Shown here in pieces: positions 7,089 through 15,285 of a stretch of 16,236 nt of DNA. Below the pieces are notes generated by a model. That model was not told the origin of the DNA. It did not search any database and saw only the letters and a list, made by a program, of their open reading frames with translations. Origin of the DNA: an uncultured Flavobacteriales bacterium (GTDB lineage: Bacteria > Bacteroidota > Bacteroidia > Flavobacteriales > BACL11); NCBI GenBank assembly GCA_913052655.1, contig CAJXFN010000014.1:1-16236 (forward strand), read 5' to 3'. Numbering within the stretch: position 1 is the stretch's first letter; each line of letters starts with the position of its first letter. The position numbers and the translations under genes are program-made.

Positions 7089-8620
7089 AACACGAAAAAA
7101 TCATTATTTTAGATTTTGGTTCTCAATACACACAACTTATTGCTCGTAGAGTAAGGGAACTTAATATTTATTGTGAAATACACCCTTACAACAAGATTCC
7201 AACTTTAAATGCAGATGTCAAAGCAGTTATTCTTTCTGGAAGTCCATTTTCAGTTATGGATGAAAATTGTCCGATCCCAAATTTAGATGATATTAAAGGA
7301 AGATTTCCGCTCTTAGGCGTGTGTTATGGAGCTCAATATCTAGTAAAAAGTAATGGTGGAGAGGTTGTTCCCTCAAAGATTAGAGAGTATGGAAGGGCGA
7401 ATCTTTCTTATATTGATGTTACAAGCCCATTAATGATTGGAGTGTTAAATAACTCCCAAGTTTGGATGAGTCATGGAGATACGATTTCAGAACTTCCTGA
7501 AGGTTTTAATGTCATTGCTAGTACAAAAGATGTGAAAGTAGCTGCATATAAAATTCAAGAAGAGAATACATACGCAATACAATTTCATCCAGAAGTATAT
7601 CATTCAACAGATGGAAAACAAATTTTGCAAAACTTTCTAGTAGATATAGCGGGTTGTAAACAAGATTGGACTCCATCTTCCTTCGTAAAGGATACTGTAG
7701 AAGAATTAATGAATAAAATAGGTGAAGATAAGGTAGTTTTAGGATTGTCAGGAGGCGTTGACTCTACAGTTGCAGCAGTTTTACTACATAAAGCAATTGG
7801 GGAGAATTTATATTGTATTTTTGTAGATAATGGACTGTTGAGAAAGGACGAGTTTGATTCTGTATTAAATCAGTATCAAGGTATGGGGTTGAATGTAAAA
7901 GGGGTTGATGCAAAAGATAGATTCTATAAAGTCTTGTCTGGAGTTTCTGACCCTGAAGAGAAAAGAAAAGCGATTGGAAATAAATTTATAGATGTGTTTG
8001 ATGATGAAGCAAATAAGATAAAGGATGTTATATGGTTAGCGCAAGGAACAATATATCCAGATGTAATTGAATCTATTTCTGTTAGTGGAGGACCTTCTTC
8101 AACAATAAAATCTCACCATAATGTTGGAGGATTGCCTGATTTTATGAAATTAAAGATTGTAGAACCTTTAAAAACTTTGTTTAAAGATGAGGTTAGAAGA
8201 ATTGGGAAATCAATGGGAATTGATTCTGAGTTACTTGCTAGACATCCTTTTCCAGGACCCGGATTGGCTATTAGAATACTTGGTGATATAACTCCAGAAA
8301 AGGTTAGAATATTACAAGAAGTAGATTATATCTTTATCTCTTCGTTAAGAAATAATGGTTTATATAATTCAGTCTGGCAAGCAGGTGCTATTTTCTTACC
8401 TATTCAATCTGTTGGTGTTATGGGAGATGAAAGAACTTATGAAAATGCTGTTGCCTTAAGAGCTGTAGAATCTACAGACGGCATGACCGCAGATTGGGTA
8501 CATTTACCTTATGATTTTTTAGCAAATGTTTCAAATGAAATAATCAATAAGGTTAAGGGAATAAATAGGGTAGTTTATGATATTTCATCAAAACCTCCAG
8601 CAACAATTGAGTGGGAATAA
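7085..8620 (+). CDS. guaA: GMP synthase (glutamine-hydrolysing)
   Basis: The 511-residue enzyme converts XMP to GMP using ATP and ammonia from glutamine, in the cytoplasm. The class I amidotransferase domain comes first (1-190), with nucleophile Cys80 in GVCYGAQYL and the His168/Glu170 pair in FHPEVYHS. The ATP-pyrophosphatase domain follows, with P-loop [12 protein letters not shown] (220-231). The dimerisation domain has [15 protein letters not shown] and ends in the family-typical KPPATIEWE. All key residues are present and the length is normal. The ATG overlaps the bshC stop, and the next gene starts 1 bp after the TAA, so it is the middle gene of a three-gene operon. No purine riboswitch-like leader precedes it, consistent with its internal position. 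Confidence 0.98.
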   Translation: MKHEKIIILDFGSQYTQLIARRVRELNIYCEIHPYNKIPTLNADVKAVILSGSPFSVMDENCPIPNLDDIKGRFPLLGVCYGAQYLVKSNGGEVVPSKIREYGRANLSYIDVTSPLMIGVLNNSQVWMSHGDTISELPEGFNVIASTKDVKVAAYKIQEENTYAIQFHPEVYHSTDGKQILQNFLVDIAGCKQDWTPSSFVKDTVEELMNKIGEDKVVLGLSGGVDSTVAAVLLHKAIGENLYCIFVDNGLLRKDEFDSVLNQYQGMGLNVKGVDAKDRFYKVLSGVSDPEEKRKAIGNKFIDVFDDEANKIKDVIWLAQGTIYPDVIESISVSGGPSSTIKSHHNVGGLPDFMKLKIVEPLKTLFKDEVRRIGKSMGIDSELLARHPFPGPGLAIRILGDITPEKVRILQEVDYIFISSLRNNGLYNSVWQAGAIFLPIQSVGVMGDERTYENAVALRAVESTDGMTADWVHLPYDFLANVSNEIINKVKGINRVVYDISSKPPATIEWE

Positions 8621-8621
8621 T

Positions 8622-9878
8622 ATGAAAATACATAAAAACCAAATATTTTGTTTCTTTTTTTTGATTATAGTAAATATTTCTTATAGTCAAAATAAAGTAA
8701 AATTTGGTTATCACACTCCAACAGGAGAGGTAATTTCCTTAGACACTCAACAAATAAAACAGATATTACAGCCAAATAAATCTCTTCCAATAGATAATGA
8801 GCAGATTGATAGTGTTTTGAATGATTCAGACTCAATTTTTACATCAGTTAACGATACTTTAACGATTTCTGTATTACTTCCTTTTTATCTATCAAAAAAT
8901 GATATATTAAAAAAATATCTACAAGAAAATAAAAAAGATATTAATCAGATTTACAATAAGTCTAAACTAGCTCTTAGTTTCCTAGAAGGAATATTAATAG
9001 CAAAAGATTCATTAGAACAATTAGGTACTCCGTTAATTATACATGTTTTTGATACAGAAAATAATTTAGATACAGTAAAGAAGATCATTACAGATGAAAG
9101 AGTAAAATCATCTAATATTTTATTTGGACCAGTCTTTTCTAAAAACTTTAATCATACTAGAAGTTTCTTTAGAAATGATAGTAACAAGATATTAATAAAT
9201 CCATTGTCGAAAAATTACAATTTTATAAAAGAAACTTCTAATATTTATTTTTTAACGCCTTTTACCAATGGTCAAACAGATTCTATAGTAAAGTGTTTGA
9301 TAAAAAAAGAACAGGGTAGAAATCTTACTATTATTTTAAATAATTCAGAGAATAAAAAATCTAGTTATTTTGAATTTAAAAATAGACTTTCTTCAGTATT
9401 TCCATCAATTTTTTTAAAAGAGTTTAAAAACTCTTTGAGTATAAATATAAGATCATTTACATTTTTGAGTGATGTAGAAAACACATTAGTAATTTTGTCT
9501 GAGGATAAGGCCTTTATTAAGAAAGTCGTTACCTTTTGTGGGGCTTATGATTCTTCAATTAAGATTTATTCATTAGATGCTTTGAAGCAAATATCCGAGT
9601 TAAATATTGAAACATTAATGAAGTTAAATGTACGTATTCCTGTTACTAATTATTTTGATAGGTTACATGTCGATAATAAGAGACTGTTGCATGATTTTGA
9701 GAAAAAGTTTCATCATCAGATGGATGAATATTCTTTATTATCATTTCAATCTATATTGCATTTTTGCTCAAAGAATAAACAATTTACATTTAAAAGATTT
9801 TCTAAAAATGGAGGATATATAAATACTGATATAAAAATGTGTGAGTATAAGGATTATAAACTAATACCCGTATTTTAA
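8622..9878 (+). CDS. Secreted periplasmic-binding-protein-like protein (type I PBP fold) downstream of guaA
   Basis: Translation from the ATG at 8622, 1 bp after guaA, gives 418 residues with a clean signal peptide (1-23, cleavage after SYSQ). An in-frame upstream start at 8577 would place 15 polar residues before the signal and overlap guaA, so it is rejected. After a 55-residue linker comes a domain (about 76-418) resembling type I periplasmic binding proteins of the branched-chain amino acid kind: ISVLLPFYLSKND, an HVFDTENN strand, ILFGPVFSK and INPLSKNYNF. Flavobacterial homologues after guaA often carry LysM peptidoglycan-binding repeats before this domain, but none is visible here. A role in cell-envelope sensing or scaffolding is possible. 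No ABC-transporter partner genes are adjacent, so transport is not supported. Confidence 0.75.
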   Translation: MKIHKNQIFCFFFLIIVNISYSQNKVKFGYHTPTGEVISLDTQQIKQILQPNKSLPIDNEQIDSVLNDSDSIFTSVNDTLTISVLLPFYLSKNDILKKYLQENKKDINQIYNKSKLALSFLEGILIAKDSLEQLGTPLIIHVFDTENNLDTVKKIITDERVKSSNILFGPVFSKNFNHTRSFFRNDSNKILINPLSKNYNFIKETSNIYFLTPFTNGQTDSIVKCLIKKEQGRNLTIILNNSENKKSSYFEFKNRLSSVFPSIFLKEFKNSLSINIRSFTFLSDVENTLVILSEDKAFIKKVVTFCGAYDSSIKIYSLDALKQISELNIETLMKLNVRIPVTNYFDRLHVDNKRLLHDFEKKFHHQMDEYSLLSFQSILHFCSKNKQFTFKRFSKNGGYINTDIKMCEYKDYKLIPVF

Positions 9879-9888
9879 TTAGTTATAT

Positions 9889-9896
9889 TATATTTG
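9889..9896 (+). promoter_or_regulatory. Possible -7 element for the adhesin trio
   Basis: TATATTTG matches the Bacteroidota -7 consensus TAnnTTTG and sits 17 bases before the TTG start at 9914, in the only gap ahead of the trio. No convincing -33 TTTG lies at 17-20 bases upstream, and the region is AT-rich, so a chance match is possible. Confidence 0.35.
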
Positions 9897-9913
9897 TGTA
9901 AAATCTTTTTATT

Positions 9914-11755
9914 TTGAAGTACTTTTTGAATATACTATTAGTATTTTTCTTTATAAGTACAAACAAGTTGTATTCTCAATGCAGTGTTGTAGTTGATACT
10001 GCAAATATCACACATATTGTTTGTCCAAATGGAGGAGCAGTTGGGGCAGCTCAAATAATTCAAGCTACTTATTTAAATTATTCTTGGCAAAATGTTAGTA
10101 ATGGTCAACTTTACAATGGAGGAGGTGGAATAGGAGGGACCTCCAGATCAGACTTAGACGCAGGATTGTATGTAATTACAGCTTCTTCACCATATTCATC
10201 ATCTTGTCCTGATACAATTTATTCAGATACATTTGAAATAAGAATGCCTACCGCAACAATTCAATCTAATCCAACCCAAGCATGTCCAAATGAATGTAAC
10301 GTTGATGTAGGTTTAATTCTTAATAATCCAATTGATTCTGTAAACTACTCATATTCAGTTAATTCATATCAAATTATTACAGCAAATCAAATTTTTAATA
10401 ACTTATGTGGTGGAACTCATACTTTTGAAATTTATGCAAATGGTCAAACTTGTGGTATAGAGAATTTTGGAATTTCTCAATTTGCTCCAGTAAACTTATC
10501 AACTAATGTGACAAATGCAACTTGTACACAAAGTGGTAGTGCTACTGTTAATATTACAGGTGTAGGTGCTTCAGCCTTAAACAATTATTGTATCTCTGAA
10601 CCTCAATATTTGGATTATTCTTTAATTGAGAATGTATATTTGGTAGGAGATAGTCTAACTATAAATAATAATACATCTAATCAATGTAATTTATATTCTG
10701 ATTTTACTTCAATTTCAACAAATGTTACTCCATCAAATAGTTATGATTTAACAATTAATTTAGGAACATGTCATCCATTAGGTTTTGCTTTCATTGATTT
10801 CGCTAAGATTTATATTGATTGGAATATTGATGGCGATTTTGATGATTTAAATGAATTAGTTGGTCAGATCAATCCTACACAAAGTCCTTCTATTCATACT
10901 ATAAATTTTGCTGTTCCTAGTAACGCAATACCTGGATATAGCAGAATGAGAATAGTTGCTCAAAATTTTCAATATCAACCCAATAATCTAGCTAATCCTT
11001 GTGATAATAACACAGCTTGGTTTGGTGAAACTGAAGATTATACTATTATTGTATCTGGTTCTGTTGCAACTCCAGTAAATTACCTTTGGTCAAACGGTCA
11101 AACTAATTCAACTGCAACAAATCTTTCTACAGGAATATATACTGTTTCTATCACCGATGCTAATGGATGCACTGCCAATGATACTGCCATTGTTTCTGGA
11201 TCTAGCAATGTAAGTGTTAACGCGAGTACAAATCAAAATATTTGTTATGGTGGATTGCCTAGTGCGTTGTCTGCAGTTGGAAATACTACAGGTACTTACA
11301 GTTGGTCTCCTGCATCTTATTTTGTAGATCCAAATATTCAGAATCCTGTTTTTATTTCTTCATTAAGTACTACTACTGTTTTTACTGTTGTTTTTACAGA
11401 TCTATCTGGTTGTATAGCAACAGATAGTGTTACTATTACTGTAAATCCTCCCCCAACTGCAAGTTTATCTGTAGTTCCTAATCCAGCTTGTTTAGGTGAA
11501 GATTTATTGTTAACTGCAATTACTTCCATTCCAGTGAATAGATATAGATTTCAATATAATATTGGTGGAGGGTGGATAAATATGACAAATCCAGGAATGT
11601 CTACATCAAATCCTCAGACTTATTATAATATAAATACTACTACACAATTTAGAGTTAGAGTTCGTGAAGATAATGGCTGTGGAACCGGTCCATGGTCTCC
11701 AGTAATAAGTGTTCCTATATCGATAGTAGCTACTCAACCAATAAATCATAATTAA
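9914..11755 (+). CDS. Secreted multi-domain adhesin-like protein: SprB-type repeat interrupted by a GEVED domain
   Basis: This 613-residue secreted protein starts at TTG. The next residues (KYFLNILLVFFFISTN, then LYSQ) form a typical signal peptide, and no in-frame ATG fits. After cleavage near residue 21 come Cys-bearing beta-rich domains (22-190). The first half of a SprB-type repeat (about 197-220, NATCTQSGSATVNITG) is followed by a GEVED domain (about 221-383, IDWNIDGDFDD at 301-311 and GETEDYTI at 371-378). The second half of the repeat follows (386-427, YLWSNGQT and TDANGCTA). Two Ig/PKD-like domains follow (430-605). The protein ends in TQPINHN with no recognisable T9SS sorting domain. 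It is Asn/Ser/Thr-rich, as usual for surface adhesins. It is the first gene of the trio; the partner lies 29 bp downstream. The function is inferred as surface adhesion or matrix. Confidence 0.8.
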   Translation: MKYFLNILLVFFFISTNKLYSQCSVVVDTANITHIVCPNGGAVGAAQIIQATYLNYSWQNVSNGQLYNGGGGIGGTSRSDLDAGLYVITASSPYSSSCPDTIYSDTFEIRMPTATIQSNPTQACPNECNVDVGLILNNPIDSVNYSYSVNSYQIITANQIFNNLCGGTHTFEIYANGQTCGIENFGISQFAPVNLSTNVTNATCTQSGSATVNITGVGASALNNYCISEPQYLDYSLIENVYLVGDSLTINNNTSNQCNLYSDFTSISTNVTPSNSYDLTINLGTCHPLGFAFIDFAKIYIDWNIDGDFDDLNELVGQINPTQSPSIHTINFAVPSNAIPGYSRMRIVAQNFQYQPNNLANPCDNNTAWFGETEDYTIIVSGSVATPVNYLWSNGQTNSTATNLSTGIYTVSITDANGCTANDTAIVSGSSNVSVNASTNQNICYGGLPSALSAVGNTTGTYSWSPASYFVDPNIQNPVFISSLSTTTVFTVVFTDLSGCIATDSVTITVNPPPTASLSVVPNPACLGEDLLLTAITSIPVNRYRFQYNIGGGWINMTNPGMSTSNPQTYYNINTTTQFRVRVREDNGCGTGPWSPVISVPISIVATQPINHN

Positions 11756-11784
11756 AAAATATTAATCAATTAAATATTAAGGTC

Positions 11785-13362
11785 ATGAAAATAAAAAACA
11801 AATTATTACAACGAATATTCTTTTGGATATTCCTACTAACATCTTCTTTGATGTTTGCACAATCAAACACTTCCCCAACGCAAACGGTATGTGCTGGTTC
11901 TATGGCAGAACCCTACTTAATTAATCCACCAACTTCAGGTTCTACTTATCAATGGACTTTAAGTGGTGGTGGGATATTAAATCCTGGTTCTACCTCAGAC
12001 AATATTACTGTAGATTGGGGAATGACACCAGGTACATATACTATTTCCGTTGTGGAAACAGATATAAATGGTTGTATAGGTTTACCTGTTACTGTAGATG
12101 TAACTGTAAATCCACTTCCAACTGCTACGATTGCTACTAGTCAGACTGCATGTCTTGGAGGTACTATTCCAGATTTAACAGCAATTGGTGCAAATGTAAC
12201 TTGGTATTCTGATATCACTTTAACAAATTCTCTCGCGGTAGGGAATACCTTTTCTACAGGTCAAACTTCTGTAGGATTATACACCTATTATGTTACAGAA
12301 ACACTAAATGGTTGTGAAGGACCATCTATTCCAGTTACATTAGAGATATATAGTTTACCATCTGCTCCAGTTGTAAGTAATGAATCAGCATGTTTTGGAA
12401 CAGTTATTCCAGATTTAACTGCAACGGGATCGAATATTACATGGTACTCTGATATTGCTTTAACTACGCAAGTAGGAACAGGAAATAATCTAACAACTGG
12501 TCAAACTGCGCCAGGGATTTATACTTATTATGTGACTAATACTGATGCTAATGGATGTGAAAGTGTAGCTTCTAGTGTTACTTTAGAAATATATAGTCTA
12601 CCATCTACTCCTATAGTCAATAATGAGTCAGCATGTTTTGGAACAGTTATTCCAGATTTAACCGCAACAGGATCGAATATTTCATGGTATTCTGATGTTT
12701 CTTTATCCACATTAGTAGGAACAGGATCTAATCTGTCTACAGGACAAGCTTCTGTAGGTGTTTATACTTACTATGTAACCTCAACAGATATAAATGGATG
12801 TGAAAGTGTATCTACTTCCGCTACATTAGAGATTTATTCCTTACCAAACTCTCCAACAGCTAATAATGAAGTTGCGTGTGTAGGAGGAGTTATTCCAGAT
12901 TTAGTTTCTTCAGGATTAAATCCAACTTGGTATTCAGATGCAGCGTTAACTAATGTTGTTGCTAATGGTACAAATTTTTCTACAGGGCAAACTGCTGCGG
13001 GTGTTTATACATACTATGTGACAGAAACTAATTCAAATGGCTGTGAGAGTGCTGCTACAAGTGTAACTTTAACTATTAATGCATTTAATACATTGCCAAT
13101 TGCTTCAAATGTTAATACGTGTTTTGGATCTCCAGTTCCTGATTTAACAGCTGTTGGTGTAGGAACTTCATTTACTTGGTATTCAGACGCAGCACTTACT
13201 AATGTGGTTGGTACAAATTCTCCATTTGCTACAGGACAAACTGCAGTAGGATTGTACACTTATTATGTGACAGAAACACAGAATGGATGTCAGAGTCCAG
13301 CTACAACAGTTACTTTAGAAATTTATGCTCTTCCAAATACGGGACCTATTAGTCACTGGTAA
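11785..13362 (+). CDS. Secreted protein of five tandem Ig-like (CHU_C-associated) repeats
   Basis: The 525-residue product has a signal peptide (1-26, ending FAQ). A distinct N-terminal domain follows (about 33-110, CAGS then STYQWTLSGGG and ETDINGC). Five Ig-like repeats of 80-82 residues follow (111-515). Each repeat carries a Cys, an IPDL or VPDL motif, a WYSD turn, TGQ, YTYYVT and NGC, resembling the Ig-like modules that accompany CHU_C proteins. One disulfide per repeat is plausible. The chain ends abruptly after the last repeat with LPNTGPISHW and no known sorting domain. The gene uses ATG with a somewhat GC-richer composition than the housekeeping genes. It lies 29 bp after gene one and 5 bp before gene three. 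The likely role is a rigid secreted stalk or filament component, by inference. Confidence 0.82.
   Translation: MKIKNKLLQRIFFWIFLLTSSLMFAQSNTSPTQTVCAGSMAEPYLINPPTSGSTYQWTLSGGGILNPGSTSDNITVDWGMTPGTYTISVVETDINGCIGLPVTVDVTVNPLPTATIATSQTACLGGTIPDLTAIGANVTWYSDITLTNSLAVGNTFSTGQTSVGLYTYYVTETLNGCEGPSIPVTLEIYSLPSAPVVSNESACFGTVIPDLTATGSNITWYSDIALTTQVGTGNNLTTGQTAPGIYTYYVTNTDANGCESVASSVTLEIYSLPSTPIVNNESACFGTVIPDLTATGSNISWYSDVSLSTLVGTGSNLSTGQASVGVYTYYVTSTDINGCESVSTSATLEIYSLPNSPTANNEVACVGGVIPDLVSSGLNPTWYSDAALTNVVANGTNFSTGQTAAGVYTYYVTETNSNGCESAATSVTLTINAFNTLPIASNVNTCFGSPVPDLTAVGVGTSFTWYSDAALTNVVGTNSPFATGQTAVGLYTYYVTETQNGCQSPATTVTLEIYALPNTGPISHW
12115..13329 (+). repeat. Five in-frame ~243-bp tandem repeats
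   Basis: Unit borders at the recurring LP-x-x-P (or the equivalent position) are 12115-12354, 12355-12597, 12598-12840, 12841-13083 and 13084-13329, i.e. 80, 81, 81, 81 and 82 codons. Units two and three are closest: a 35-base stretch starting at 12385 recurs exactly at 12628, and flanking codons differ mainly at third positions. Unit five is the most diverged, with an extra residue before WYSD. The array could expand or contract by recombination. Confidence 0.9.
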
Positions 13363-13367
13363 GAAAC

Positions 13368-14645
13368 TTGAAAAAATTAAAATATATAATATTATTTTTC
13401 CTTCTGCAAACTAATGTTTCTGCGCAAAATGTGATACGAGTTTGTGAGGGAGATACTGCTCAGAATTTTGCTGTGCCTCTAACTTTAGGTTCCACTTATA
13501 ACTGGACTTTAGGAACTCAAAGTATTGCTACAATTGTTTCTGGTAATGGAAGCGAACACATCTTACTTGACCTTAACACTTCAGGTGTATTCTGGCTTCA
13601 TGTTCAGGAAACAGATAGTAATTTATGCATTGCAAAAGATAGTATTTTAATAGAAGTATTTCCAAAACCAAATCCATTTATATATTCTATAGGAAATAAT
13701 ATACTTTGTCAGGGAGATTCCATGACCTTATTCTCTGACTCAGTGTATAATACTTTATCTTGGAGTAATGGTTTAAATACTGATAGTATTCAAGTTTATT
13801 TAAGTAATAGTTATTATTTAACTGTGACTGATACTAATGGTTGTTCTAACATATCAAATAGTATAGATGTATATTTTAATCCTAAACCTAATGTTGACTT
13901 TAATATTGATGGAGTTTGTTTTGAAAATGAAAGTATTTTCACAGATTCCTCTACTATATTCAGTGGAAGTATTGTTAGTTGGATTTGGGATTTAGGAGAC
14001 GGAAATTATGATTCAGGTCCTTTAGTTTCTCATTTATATCAGGAAACAGATTTATTTAATATTAATTTATATGTTAAGTCAGAAGCTGGTTGTGAAGATT
14101 CTGCAAGTAAAAATCTACAAATTTTTCACGTTCCAGAGGCTGACTTTGAGTTTTATCCTCATTCTGCCTCTATATTATCTCCTGAAATTAGTTTTTTTAA
14201 TATGTCAGAGAATGCTTCCCCAATACTTTGGAGTTTTGATGATGGTAGAGATACGACTATAGAAAATCCAATACATATCTTTTCAGATCCTGGAAATTAT
14301 GAAGTAAAATTGTATGTTTCTGACACTAATAATTGTATGGACTCTGTTTCTCATAATATTACAGTATATTATGATTTTATATTGTATGTTCCTAATAGTT
14401 TTACTCCTAATATAGATGGTAAGAATGATTTATTTTTACCAAAGGGTTTAAGAATGTCAAAGTATCAAAGTTATGAATTTACTATATTCGATAGATGGGG
14501 AGAGGAAATTTTTAGAACTAATAATATTTCAAAAGGTTGGAATGGAGAAAATGCGATATCAGGAAAATATACTTGGGTGATTATTATTACAGATGAGTTA
14601 GGAGAAGTACGCAAAAAAGTTGGAGAAGTAATGTTAATAAAGTAA
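13368..14645 (+). CDS. PKD-domain surface protein with T9SS type-B (CHU_C) C-terminal sorting domain
   Basis: This 425-residue protein starts at TTG, 5 bp after the previous stop. KKLKYIILFFLLQTNVSAQ is its signal peptide. Domains in order: an N-terminal module (22-102) homologous to that of the preceding protein (CEGDT, STYNWTLG, VQETDSNLC); an Ig-like module (104-170, SWSNGL, TDTNGC); two PKD-like domains (about 174-253 and 256-334, with WIWDLGDGN and LWSFDDG); and a gliding-motility-associated C-terminal domain (338-425). The last has VPNSFTPNIDGKNDLF, FTIFDRWGEEIFRT, GWNGENAISGKYTW and a terminal GEVMLIK. This is the type-B signal exported through the type IX secretion system in Bacteroidota. 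No PorP/SprF-like partner gene, often adjacent to such proteins, is present in the window. It ends 1 bp from the converging lolA stop. Confidence 0.9.
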   Translation: MKKLKYIILFFLLQTNVSAQNVIRVCEGDTAQNFAVPLTLGSTYNWTLGTQSIATIVSGNGSEHILLDLNTSGVFWLHVQETDSNLCIAKDSILIEVFPKPNPFIYSIGNNILCQGDSMTLFSDSVYNTLSWSNGLNTDSIQVYLSNSYYLTVTDTNGCSNISNSIDVYFNPKPNVDFNIDGVCFENESIFTDSSTIFSGSIVSWIWDLGDGNYDSGPLVSHLYQETDLFNINLYVKSEAGCEDSASKNLQIFHVPEADFEFYPHSASILSPEISFFNMSENASPILWSFDDGRDTTIENPIHIFSDPGNYEVKLYVSDTNNCMDSVSHNITVYYDFILYVPNSFTPNIDGKNDLFLPKGLRMSKYQSYEFTIFDRWGEEIFRTNNISKGWNGENAISGKYTWVIIITDELGEVRKKVGEVMLIK

Positions 14646-14668
14646 GTTATCTTAAATCAATTACTTCT
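14624..14668. terminator. Possible bidirectional hairpin at convergent stops
   Basis: AGAAGTAAT (14624-14632) and its perfect complement ATTACTTCT (14660-14668) flank both stop codons (14643-14645 and 14647-14649), with a 27-base AT-rich loop. It is the only inverted repeat at this junction, where no intergenic space exists. There is no T-run right after either arm and the arms encode Glu-Val in both proteins, so coincidence is quite possible. Confidence 0.25.
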
Positions 14669-15285
14669 ACTCCTGGGTAATCCTTTTTTCGAAAGTTAAA
14701 TGTAGATGATGGAACTTGATTGTTTGTTATAAAACTATTGATGGTATAACTACTAGTTCCTCCATCTATATCTATAATTTGTATTTTATATAACTCTAAT
14801 TTTTCAATATCTACCAATAAAACAACTCTGCTTATAGCTCCACTTTTTTTTGGATATAGATTAATACATTCTATCTTTTGTCCATTGATCGTTTTTTCTC
14901 CAGCGTATTGGTATTTATACCCACGTTCGTATATGGTAAAAATCTTAGAAGGATTCATTTCATCTTCAGAATCACTTTCCATAATCTGTACTTCAGGAAC
15001 ATCTTTCATAAAATACCATAGGGTTTCTCCATTATTTATAATGGATAAATCAGTAGACATATCTAATTTGTACATATCTTCTTTAATCCAAATTTTCCCG
15101 TCTGAATCTTCGTCAATACCTTGGTTTTTATTGGAGAAATTAAAGGAGAACTCGGCTGTAATATCTTCATAAGAATTTCCTTTCTCAGATAATTGATCAA
15201 GTATTTGTTTCGCGATTTCATCTTGAGAGAAAGCAATGTTTATTGAGAAAACAATAGATAAAAATAATATGGATATTTTATTCAT
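14647..15285 (-). CDS. lolA: LolA-like outer-membrane lipoprotein carrier
   Basis: The 212-residue protein has a signal peptide (1-21, ending AFSQ) followed by a LolA-type fold: an amphipathic N-terminal helix (AKQILDQLSEKG), then strands including ITAEFSFNFSN, GKIWIKEDMYKLDM and ETLWYFMKDVPEVQI, and the later region YTINSFITNNQVPSSTFNF. LolA takes lipoproteins from LolCDE and carries them across the periplasm to the outer membrane. The Bacteroidota version is diverged from the proteobacterial one, so the call rests on fold pattern plus the conserved ftsK-lolA order. The ATG overlaps the ftsK end by 8 bp, implying co-transcription. The length is usual for the family. Confidence 0.85.
   Translation of the reverse strand: MNKISILFLSIVFSINIAFSQDEIAKQILDQLSEKGNSYEDITAEFSFNFSNKNQGIDEDSDGKIWIKEDMYKLDMSTDLSIINNGETLWYFMKDVPEVQIMESDSEDEMNPSKIFTIYERGYKYQYAGEKTINGQKIECINLYPKKSGAISRVVLLVDIEKLELYKIQIIDIDGGTSSYTINSFITNNQVPSSTFNFRKKDYPGVEVIDLR

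Noticed and set aside
8577..8621. Upstream in-frame start for the binding-protein-like gene overlapping guaA
   Set aside because: It would put 15 polar residues before the signal peptide and overlap guaA by 44 bp. The ATG at 8622 fits the signal peptide and sits 1 bp after the guaA stop.
11758..11778. AT-rich inverted repeat (AATATTAA / TTAAATATT) between adhesin genes one and two
   Set aside because: The arms are imperfect and pure A/T, so stability is negligible and there is no terminator-like T-run.
11753..11785. Genes one to three as fragments of one giant adhesin broken by frameshifts or stops
   Set aside because: Each downstream gene begins with its own clear signal peptide, so they are separate secreted proteins, not pieces of a broken frame.
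12528..13259. Antisense open frames within the repeat protein
   Set aside because: They mirror the repetitive coding strand, lack recognisable motifs or start contexts, and recur with the repeats.
12115..13329. CRISPR-like or transposon repeats
   Set aside because: The periodicity is an exact codon multiple with conserved protein motifs, so these are protein-domain repeats.
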